A DNA stretch of 53,419 bases from NCBI GenBank assembly GCA_005116895.1, contig SWDO01000014.1, positions 60,770-114,188 on the forward strand, read 5' to 3'. Positions within the stretch are counted from its first letter, which is position 1. Every line of letters starts with the position of its first letter. This document shows, piece by piece, positions 45,124-52,205 of the stretch. A program made the position numbers and the translations under genes. The notes beneath the pieces are model-generated. The model was not told where the DNA came from and ran no database searches. It worked only from the letters and a program-made list of their open reading frames with translations. This DNA comes from Nitrospira sp. GTDB taxonomy: Bacteria; Nitrospirota; Nitrospiria; Nitrospirales; Nitrospiraceae.

Positions 45124-46692
45124 CTAGAGTATCCCGGCCAGTCTATTCAGACCGAGCGTTGCCTGGGCAAAAAACAGCTGGAATACTTGGTAGTCTTGGG
45201 GGAGCACCGGCTGGTTGCTGGTGGCTCGATCGCAGTAGATGAGCCCGATTGGTCTCGCTCCCACCCGCAACGGCGCCACGATCGCCGATGTTGGCTTCCA
45301 GGCCTCGAGAAAGTCCTGCTTCAGAGTTCCGGCCATCTGATCTGAAAAGTTGGGAACTAGAAGTGGATCGAATCGCTTGAGGATCGTGAGGAAAAACTGG
45401 TGCTCCCGGCTGAGCGAGCCTGAGAGGGACTGGAGGTGGGGCGCGGGAGGAGTCACCCCACATACCAGTCTTCCGACAAGGAGATCACTATCATTCTGGT
45501 TCAAGAGTGCTAGGCCTACACGATCAAATCCGGCATCCCGATGGAGGGATTGTACATATGTTCCCAGTAAGCCGTTGAGATCTTTCGCGGCTTGCAGCGA
45601 GTCCTGAAAGGCTTGGAGCGTTTCAAGCGGCTTGGTCCGAATGGGAGCGGCCTGTTCGTCTCGCGGCGAGACCACCGCCTGTTCGTTGCTCACCGTCGGG
45701 CTGATGGGGGGCGGGTGCGGGATCGACTCTATCGTATCGTGCTCGTGTGATGAAATGGCTTCATCGGAGGAGTCGATGGCCAACCCCATTGAGCGGATAA
45801 GTTGTCGCCCCCGATCCATGGCTCGAATCATTAAATCCGTGAACGTGCCCGAAGAGAGTCCGCTTCCGACCTGGAGAGTTTTCTTAGCTTCCGCAATAGC
45901 AATGCGCGGTGCGGAGCCGGTCAGCACCTCGACCAGCTGAATGGAGCCGACGACGATACCTCGGTAGGTGTGGAGACTACTTTGCCAATGTTCCATCGGA
46001 AGTCCCTCTGGATGACGGAAGAGCTCGATCAGATCATCCGGGAGTTTCCACATGTGGGCCAACGCTTGGGCCAAGGTCAGCCGTGGTACACCGATGAGCC
46101 GTGTCTCTTGAAGCACACATTCCGATGGGCGCTTGGTTGTCTTGGAAATAGCCTGGAGAACGAGAAAGAGGTCCGGGTCCTGGTAGGCGATGGCTAAGTC
46201 TCCGATCGAATAGAGAAGGGCACTGGTAAACAACTGCCCAGGCTGTGGGTAGCCAATAGCCATGCCTAGTTCGTTGGCATAGGTCGCGGAGACCAGGGAC
46301 TTGGCGATTAGGGTTCGAAACTCCTGTTGGCGAACCGGCCAGTGTTGCAGTTGTTCGACAAGATGTGCCGCAGCCACGAGAGACCGAACCGTGTCGAGCC
46401 CGAGCCAGCTGACGGCGTGTGGGACCGACACAATTGTCTGCTGCGGGCTGTAGGCGATGCTATTCGCCACTTGCAGAACTTTGCATGTCAACCCATGGTC
46501 TCGGCTGATCACCTGGGCGAGATTCACGGCGTTGGACTGAGGACCCATATGGGTCAAGATTTGCTGACAGGTCAATTGCAAGATGGGAAGACAGCGGCTG
46601 GATTCGTCCAGGAGCGGTCTGAGTTTTTGATGGAGACGAGGACGGAGTGAGTCGATGAGGGCCGATTCCGTGGCCGCGCTTGACGAAGTCAT
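45124..46692 (-). CDS. HDOD domain protein with C-terminal GAF-like domain
   Basis: The 522-residue protein has an N-terminal HDOD domain (residues about 30-235) with AQVISRDHGLTCKVLQVANS and SVPHAVSWLGLDTVRSLV, then a linker that is Pro/Glu-rich (about 310-355), and a C-terminal GAF-like region with GFDRVGLALLNQND and ATLGLNRLA at the end. It may sense a small ligand and signal through the HDOD part. Two such proteins in tail-to-tail orientation suggest a shared signalling theme, but this is inference. Confidence 0.82.
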   Translation of the reverse strand: MTSSSAATESALIDSLRPRLHQKLRPLLDESSRCLPILQLTCQQILTHMGPQSNAVNLAQVISRDHGLTCKVLQVANSIAYSPQQTIVSVPHAVSWLGLDTVRSLVAAAHLVEQLQHWPVRQQEFRTLIAKSLVSATYANELGMAIGYPQPGQLFTSALLYSIGDLAIAYQDPDLFLVLQAISKTTKRPSECVLQETRLIGVPRLTLAQALAHMWKLPDDLIELFRHPEGLPMEHWQSSLHTYRGIVVGSIQLVEVLTGSAPRIAIAEAKKTLQVGSGLSSGTFTDLMIRAMDRGRQLIRSMGLAIDSSDEAISSHEHDTIESIPHPPPISPTVSNEQAVVSPRDEQAAPIRTKPLETLQAFQDSLQAAKDLNGLLGTYVQSLHRDAGFDRVGLALLNQNDSDLLVGRLVCGVTPPAPHLQSLSGSLSREHQFFLTILKRFDPLLVPNFSDQMAGTLKQDFLEAWKPTSAIVAPLRVGARPIGLIYCDRATSNQPVLPQDYQVFQLFFAQATLGLNRLAGIL

Positions 46693-46856
46693 AAGGGGTT
46701 CCTGGTTGAGGGGCAGAAGCTTTATCGGTCAGAATCCTACCAAGCTTAAGAATCCACACTGAGCGCTGGCTCGCACGACGTAACATCCGGTGGCTGATCG
46801 ACGCACGAATAGCATCATGAGATGCACATATAAGTTTGATACATGAGTATTGGATA

Positions 46857-46908
46857 TTGACGAGCCAGTGATGCAGATACTATAAGTCAGTTAGTTTCAT
46901 GACTGACT
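46857..46908 (+). promoter_or_regulatory. promoter and inverted repeat upstream of the lipoprotein gene
   Basis: TTGACG (46857-46862), an 18-base spacer and TATAAG (46881-46886) give a likely sigma-70 promoter. Directly overlapping and downstream is the repeat AGTCAGT (46885-46891) and ACTGACT (46902-46908), a possible operator. The 46693-46985 spacer holds no other supported feature. Confidence 0.45.
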
Positions 46909-46985
46909 GCGCGCACGGGATGATGTTCTTGGGCCTCTGAGTGTGTCTCGCCTCCATCACCTGAAAAGCTCTTAAGGGTAGGCGT

Positions 46986-47519
46986 ATGTGGAGATATGTT
47001 CCACCGGTGCTGTCGCCATGCTTGGGTTGGTTGCTGAGTCTGGCGCTTCCCATAGGACTCTCCGCCTGTGGACCAGCGCTATCCGACCCTGCGTCGAATG
47101 TGGGATCTCACGCAAGTCTGAACGGGGCGTCCACGGCGAATCCTGCACAACAAGATAGTCCGTCATCCCGTAACGATCTCACGAAGCCGGCGACGAGCCT
47201 CGTGCCTCTCGCGTCACTCCAGGAGTTGGTCACGGACCAGAAAAAAGCTCCGCCGCCTAGGCCAGACCGGTCACTCCTGTCCGACCGTACCAACCAGTCA
47301 GGAGATGCTTCGGAGCAACCTGGCATCCTTCCCATGATGAATGTGTGGACGCCGGAGGGAATACCCCTGTCCGTCGTGGTCCTCGAAGAGCCAATCGACG
47401 ACGCGAGCCTCGACGACGATGCGAATACCGAACGTCGGAACTGGGATATCGCGCATGAGACGGAACAGTTGGAAGACAAAAAAGAGCAAGAAGAGAGATT
47501 CGATGAGCGGAAAGAATGA
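46986..47519 (+). CDS. putative lipoprotein, function unknown
   Basis: The 177-residue product begins with a lipoprotein signal: hydrophobic LLSLALPIG then the lipobox LSAC with Cys near residue 28. After it the sequence is Ser/Asn/Pro-rich and probably disordered, and it ends in an acidic, Glu/Asp/Lys-rich tail. I recognise no domain. It is 87 bases before a secreted serine protease gene on the same strand, so the two may be functionally linked, for example as a tether or inhibitor. Confidence 0.65.
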   Translation: MWRYVPPVLSPCLGWLLSLALPIGLSACGPALSDPASNVGSHASLNGASTANPAQQDSPSSRNDLTKPATSLVPLASLQELVTDQKKAPPPRPDRSLLSDRTNQSGDASEQPGILPMMNVWTPEGIPLSVVVLEEPIDDASLDDDANTERRNWDIAHETEQLEDKKEQEERFDERKE

Positions 47520-47606
47520 GGAGTGGGGACCGCATGCTCGTCAATTCACAACGATTGACGGTATCGGTGGGCAAGTCACTATCTAAACAATCGAGGAGGA
47601 CTGTTC

Positions 47607-48776
47607 ATGAGAATACGAAGCGCACTCGTCAGGGTCATGCCGGCTCTGTTGGTCGTTGTGTGCATCCAGAGTAGCAACACGGAGGCACAGGATAACACGG
47701 AGACACGGCTCAGCGCGGCAGTCAACATGGCCGCGCCCCTGACATTCCAGCTCGGCAAAGAGACCACCGAGGCGCAGGCGGCAGAGACTCTTTCCTATTG
47801 GACCCCAGAACGTTTAGCGAACGCTCAACCGATGCTTCCACTGGCGAATCCGAACGCGGTCGCTCTTGAGGCGGCTGCGCAGGCGAGCGGGACGCCTGTT
47901 TCCCTTCCTGGGAAGCGCCCCACCGCACCGGCCAGCGCTGATTCTGCCACTCGTCTCTACGACCCGGCGCAGGTCAAGATTCAGGTCGAAGCCGGCGATA
48001 TCGAGTCGCAGGCCGCGGGGTCGTACAAGGCCCACTTCACCAGTGCGCGGGTCAATCCACCTGCCTTGGAGACCATCTTTCCAAACCGCACGGTCGGCAA
48101 ACTGTTCTTCAGCAAGAGGACGGGGGGAGATTTTGTCTGTTCGGCCTCGGTGATTCGACAGAGGATTGTGCTCACCGCTGGGCACTGCGTCCACAGTGGG
48201 AGCGGCGGATCCGCAGGATTTCACCGCAACTTCCTGTTCGTTCCAGCGTTCAGAGACGGGGCTGCGCCTCTTGGAACCTTCACGCCCCGCCGTGTGGGCA
48301 CCACATCCCAGTGGCTCGCCTCCAATGGCCTGGTCCCCAATGCGGCGGATTTCGGGATGTTAGAAATGAACGACAGGGCTGGAAAGAAAATCGGTGCGAT
48401 CACCGGGACCTTGGGCTTCCGGACCCTCAGTCTCCTCCCCAACCACACGACGAAGCTTGGGTATCCGTGTAACATCGATGCATGCCAGAAAATGCAGCAG
48501 GTGACATCGCAAAGCTTTCGTGCCACCAGCCCCAATAATGTTGAATACGGATCGAATGCCCAAGGCGGCTCGAGCGGCGGCCCTTGGGTGATGAACTATG
48601 GCATTCAGGGCAAAGGTGGGCTGACGAGTAATCTGAATGCGGTTGTTGGAGTGAGCTCATATGGGTACATCGAGACGGCTCCGAAGGTCCAGGGCAGCTC
48701 GATCCCTGACAGCCGAGCCGGTGGGTTCATTCCTCTTCTTAATACGATGTGCGCCGCGAGGACTGGCAACTGCTGA
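47607..48776 (+). CDS. secreted trypsin/V8-like serine protease
   Basis: The 389-residue protein has a signal peptide (cleavage likely after AQ near residue 28), a long pro-region (to about 160), then a chymotrypsin-fold domain. Catalytic residues are H193 in TAGHC, D248 in AADFGML and S323 in GGSSGGPW. The usual Gly-Asp-Ser-Gly motif is changed to Gly-Ser-Ser-Gly, as in glutamyl endopeptidase (V8-like) relatives. GAGGAGGAC precedes the ATG. Confidence 0.88.
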   Translation: MRIRSALVRVMPALLVVVCIQSSNTEAQDNTETRLSAAVNMAAPLTFQLGKETTEAQAAETLSYWTPERLANAQPMLPLANPNAVALEAAAQASGTPVSLPGKRPTAPASADSATRLYDPAQVKIQVEAGDIESQAAGSYKAHFTSARVNPPALETIFPNRTVGKLFFSKRTGGDFVCSASVIRQRIVLTAGHCVHSGSGGSAGFHRNFLFVPAFRDGAAPLGTFTPRRVGTTSQWLASNGLVPNAADFGMLEMNDRAGKKIGAITGTLGFRTLSLLPNHTTKLGYPCNIDACQKMQQVTSQSFRATSPNNVEYGSNAQGGSSGGPWVMNYGIQGKGGLTSNLNAVVGVSSYGYIETAPKVQGSSIPDSRAGGFIPLLNTMCAARTGNC

Positions 48777-48905
48777 GATCTTGCAAATGGCAGTGGCGGG
48801 TGCAACAGCCGCACCCGCCACCCGGCAGGCAAGTTTCCGCCACATGTACAGATTATCAAGATCGTCACCGAGTGCCCCGCTGGCTCGTGAGGCATTCCGT
48901 TCCAA

Positions 48906-49504
48906 TTAGGGCGTCATGATCAGGCGAAACGACGCGAGCATTTTCTCGCTCTCTGGACCAAGGGGGATGAGACCGTACACGTACTGGTCGGTTACACGTA
49001 CTGGTCGGTTGCGAAGTAGAGGAACTCGTTGGGCGCAAGCTGCTGCGGGAGTGCGACTTTCACCCCTTCGCGTGCCCCTGGCAGTTGAACGGCAGTAATA
49101 TCGCTGCCGGGAGGCAGCAGGCCGAAGGAGTTGAGCCAATCACGTAGCGATCGTCCTGACGGTCGTGGGAATACCTGGATGGTCAATATGGGCGGTTCAC
49201 GATCCGCAAACTGGCCGGCTGCGATGTGCTTTCGTTGAAAGCGTACGCGCTGGACCGCCGCCGGCTGCGTGGGTGTTGGGATGGTGATTTCCTTGAGGAT
49301 CACGTACTCTTTGGGATATTCGACGGCAAAGCCATAGACGGGGTCGGTGTGCATCTGCCAGCCCTTCGTCTGGATGACAGGCGACGCTCCCGTCGGCCTG
49401 TCAAGTTGCCGCGCTGCACTGTCGCAATTGGCCAAGACCACACTTGCGACAATCACATAGGAAAACCATCCGACTCGAAACAGGATTGACGCATCGTTCA
49501 CCAT
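48906..49504 (-). pseudogene. lipoprotein-like gene truncated by a 17-bp tandem duplication
   Basis: Read on the minus strand from ATG 49504, the frame has 170 residues with a hydrophobic N-terminus and LANC (a non-ideal lipobox), and ends at a TAA at 48992-48994 after FATDQYV. If one copy of the 17-base repeat 48976-49009 is removed, the frame continues for 28 more residues as DQYVYGLIPLGPESEKM and on to a natural TAA at 48906. So an ancestral 198-residue protein was cut. The function is unknown; it resembles small periplasmic or outer-membrane proteins of uncharacterised families. The short form could still be made. Confidence 0.75.
48976..49009. repeat. exact tandem duplication of 17 bp
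   Basis: The unit TACACGTACTGGTCGGT occurs at 48976-48992 and again at 48993-49009, with no mismatch. Seventeen is not a multiple of three, so the duplication shifts the reading frame of the minus-strand gene. Confidence 0.95.
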
Positions 49505-49800
49505 CTATGTCCCTGTCCGTCCTCCGCCCCTGTATGCATTCGATGAATCACGATAGTACGCCCTCGATCGAATGCCAGAGCGTGGAGCAAAACTGACTCC
49601 AAGCTACCTTGCGCTGAGCTGGCCGAGGCTGTCAATGTTTCCCTCTTCCTCTTTCCTGGGTTGTCGCACGGGAAGGGTTGAGTACAGGGAGTCAGGTCGT
49701 TCGATGACGCGGTGATGGCTGACGGCGTGGCAAGCTTTACCGCATCGCTGCGTCTGTCCACAATCCGGTCTAAAACTCCCCGTTCGCCCCGCTGATTGGG
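49505..49800. other. spacer with no supported gene
   Basis: An 87-residue minus-strand frame (49498-49761) is the only sizeable one. It has low-complexity Ser/Thr/Ala content, no ribosome site and overlaps the neighbouring start, so I do not call it a gene. No promoter or terminator stands out clearly. Confidence 0.4.
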
Positions 49801-52080
49801 CTACAGATGTCCGAATGTTCGTTCGAAGAACTCTTTGGTGAGTGTCATATGCTGTCCGATATCCGTGTGTAGATGGCGTGCGCCGGCTTGCCAGTCATCG
49901 GTGGTATAGCCCACGCGGCGGGCGAGGAAGATGAATTCGTCGGAATCGGTTGGGGGGAGGACTCGATCTTTGGCGTTGCCACGGACCATGCGAAGGCCGT
50001 CAATGAGCATGCGGATAAAGAAGTAGGCCTTACGGAGCGTCTCGCCGTCTTGCCTCGTGACGAGGCCACACTCGACGAGGGTCTCCAGCGCCTGCATGGT
50101 GTTGGGGGTGCGCAGGACAGGGAGTCGATGGCCGTGCAGGATTTGGAGGTACTGCATGGCATACTCGATATCGACGATACCGCCCGGGCTATGCTTCAAG
50201 TTGACGGTGCCGAGCTCCACTAGTTGCTTGAGTTGCTGTCGGCGCAACGCGAGGGCTTCAGGGATATTCCAGGGTTTTCCGCTATAGACGTAGTGATCGC
50301 GATGGGCTTCGACACGCTTGCCAAGGGCCGCATCGCCCGCCACATGCCGCAGTTTGATCAATGACTGGCGCTCGAATGGCGCGGCCAGGCCATGGTCACT
50401 GTAATAGTTGGTGATTTCGTCAAAGGGATTGGTCAGTGAGCCTTTTCCGCCGTGAGGACGGAGACGCACGTCGAGATGAAAGATGCCTTCCTGTTTGGCC
50501 TCGATCCATTGTAAGAGTTCCGCCCCCAGCCGCTCAAAGTATTCGCTGTTGTCGATCGGCTGCTTGCCACCGGTGCGACCGGCGTCCCCATACACGAACA
50601 TCACTTCAATATCAGAGGCGTAGCCGAGTTCCTTGCCACCGAACTTGCCCAAGCCCAGCACAGTGAAGGGACAAGGTTTTTTATTGGCCAAGCGTGGTGG
50701 GCCATGCAGCGCATTCAGCTTGGTTTGGCAATCTTTCAAACTCCGATCGAGGATGACTTCGGCCAGTTGGGTCAATGCAGCTGAAAAATCAGGCAGTGCT
50801 GTGTCTGGCTCGACGATGTGCTTCATATCAATGCGGAACAGTTCACGGTCCTTGAAGCTGTTTAGCGCGGCCTTCCGGGCCTCGTCGGTTTTGGCTTTAT
50901 TCACAAGGCGATCGAGTTCTTTGCGAAGCGTCGCTTTGGGAGTCATGAGGGGCGCATCGCGATAATCTTGGAGGAGCGGTAGCAGGTTGCTGTGTTGGCG
51001 GCGCAGAAAGTCTTCCCAGAGAAAATCGCTGGCCCCGAGCAGACGAGCGAGCAGGGGAAAGGTCTTCTTATCGCTGAGAAAGGCCAGGGCTTCTTGCTGG
51101 GCTTTCCCTTTCGTTTGCTGCATCGTGAGGTCAAGAAACTGGTCAAAGGCCTCTAAGGCTTTGGTCGGGTCAGGGGCCCAAGTCAGGGCATGGGTGAATT
51201 GCTTGATGAGCACGGCCGTCAGACGCAGCTGCTGCTGATCGGTTGCATCGGTTAGCTTCTGGCCATGGCGGTTGCGGACAGAGAAGCGATCGTGAATCTT
51301 CCCCTCCTCGACATCGAACTGTGCTTTGGAAATGTAGACGTTGCGCATGGCCAGGGCATTGGCGAAGGCGTACAAAAAGGCCGGGGTATCGTCCGACCGG
51401 ATATCCATGACCGTGGCGGTGGGAGATTGGTTGTTGTCGAATGTGATCTGGACTGGATGGAGGAGACCGCTGAAAGACCCGCGGCGCTTGCCGAGCTGTT
51501 CGACCAGCCGTCGATTCACTGCACAGCGGGCTTCTGTAAATTGCCCTTTATCGAGCAATGTGATGACTGAGTGGAGCGCATCCGTGAGGTGTTTCTGTTG
51601 GATGTCGCCCAATTCCACTCCTGGTACCGGCAGCACGCGGAACACATCGACTATTTTTTTCCTGGTCAGCCCTGGACTGCCGGTGGCGCGGACGCGCGGT
51701 CCATATCCTGCCCAACTTGGGCGAGCGGGCGGCGCAGCCGCAGTTTCGCCAAACGTATAGATATCTCCTTCTTCGATGTTCAGGCCGAACGCTGAGAGCA
51801 GGCCGCAAATCGTGGCGAATTCAGAGAAGTAATCATAGGCTACGATTGTGACCTCAAACCGTGTGTCCTGCTGCTCGGCAAAGGCAATTGCGCAGGGGCG
51901 TTCCAGGGTGAGCTGAGCCGTCGAGCGGATATGAGCGGCAATCGCCGGCGGTTCGAATCTCCGGAAATATTCCGGGTCCATGCGGCTGAAAAAATCATCA
52001 AGGATTTCAGGTGCAACATCAGGACACAGGGGACGAACTGTGCTGAGCAACGCGGTACGATCGGGAGCGCCAGTGGACAT
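49801..52080 (-). CDS. ACT-domain and GlnE-type nucleotidyltransferase hybrid
   Basis: The 759-residue protein has two ACT-like regions, FEVTIVAYDYFSEFATICGL near residue 73 and VMDIRSDDTPAFLYAFANAL near residue 220, then a GlnE-type catalytic domain: VLGLGKFGGKELGYASDIEV, where D490 and E492 occupy the usual Asp-x-Asp positions, LDVRLRPHGGKGSL, FERQSLIKLRHVAGD and KHSPGGIVDIEYAMQYLQIL. True GlnE has two nucleotidyltransferase halves and no ACT; GlnD has ACT domains but at its C-terminus. The change of the second Asp to Glu may weaken catalysis. It lies divergent to another GlnE gene, 125 bases away. Confidence 0.85.
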   Translation of the reverse strand: MSTGAPDRTALLSTVRPLCPDVAPEILDDFFSRMDPEYFRRFEPPAIAAHIRSTAQLTLERPCAIAFAEQQDTRFEVTIVAYDYFSEFATICGLLSAFGLNIEEGDIYTFGETAAAPPARPSWAGYGPRVRATGSPGLTRKKIVDVFRVLPVPGVELGDIQQKHLTDALHSVITLLDKGQFTEARCAVNRRLVEQLGKRRGSFSGLLHPVQITFDNNQSPTATVMDIRSDDTPAFLYAFANALAMRNVYISKAQFDVEEGKIHDRFSVRNRHGQKLTDATDQQQLRLTAVLIKQFTHALTWAPDPTKALEAFDQFLDLTMQQTKGKAQQEALAFLSDKKTFPLLARLLGASDFLWEDFLRRQHSNLLPLLQDYRDAPLMTPKATLRKELDRLVNKAKTDEARKAALNSFKDRELFRIDMKHIVEPDTALPDFSAALTQLAEVILDRSLKDCQTKLNALHGPPRLANKKPCPFTVLGLGKFGGKELGYASDIEVMFVYGDAGRTGGKQPIDNSEYFERLGAELLQWIEAKQEGIFHLDVRLRPHGGKGSLTNPFDEITNYYSDHGLAAPFERQSLIKLRHVAGDAALGKRVEAHRDHYVYSGKPWNIPEALALRRQQLKQLVELGTVNLKHSPGGIVDIEYAMQYLQILHGHRLPVLRTPNTMQALETLVECGLVTRQDGETLRKAYFFIRMLIDGLRMVRGNAKDRVLPPTDSDEFIFLARRVGYTTDDWQAGARHLHTDIGQHMTLTKEFFERTFGHL

Positions 52081-52107
52081 GGACTTCAGTATACCCGAAT
52101 GGTTTCA

Positions 52108-52136
52108 TTGTGCGTAGAGGAACCCGTGAGTATAAT
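52108..52136 (+). promoter_or_regulatory. promoter of the rightward glnE
   Basis: TTGTGC (52108-52113), a 17-base spacer and a perfect TATAAT (52131-52136) lie about 70 bases before the ATG at 52206. The resulting leader would contain the CGTGAAA repeats. Confidence 0.5.
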
Positions 52137-52156
52137 GCCGCTCCATACGCAGATAC

Positions 52157-52184
52157 CGTGAAACGTGAGACGTGAAGCGTGAAA
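52157..52184. repeat. four tandem 7-bp units, CGTGAAA type
   Basis: The units CGTGAAA, CGTGAGA, CGTGAAG and CGTGAAA follow each other without gaps at 52157, 52164, 52171 and 52178. They fall in the 125-base spacer between the two GlnE-like genes and within the predicted 5' leader of the rightward one. Confidence 0.9.
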
Positions 52185-52205
52185 CGAAAGTCTGAGAAGG
52201 CAGAT

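Noticed and set aside
49498..49761. Minus-strand frame of 87 codons in the spacer upstream of the truncated lipoprotein gene
   Set aside because: It has low-complexity Ser/Thr content, no ribosome site, and overlaps the neighbouring start.
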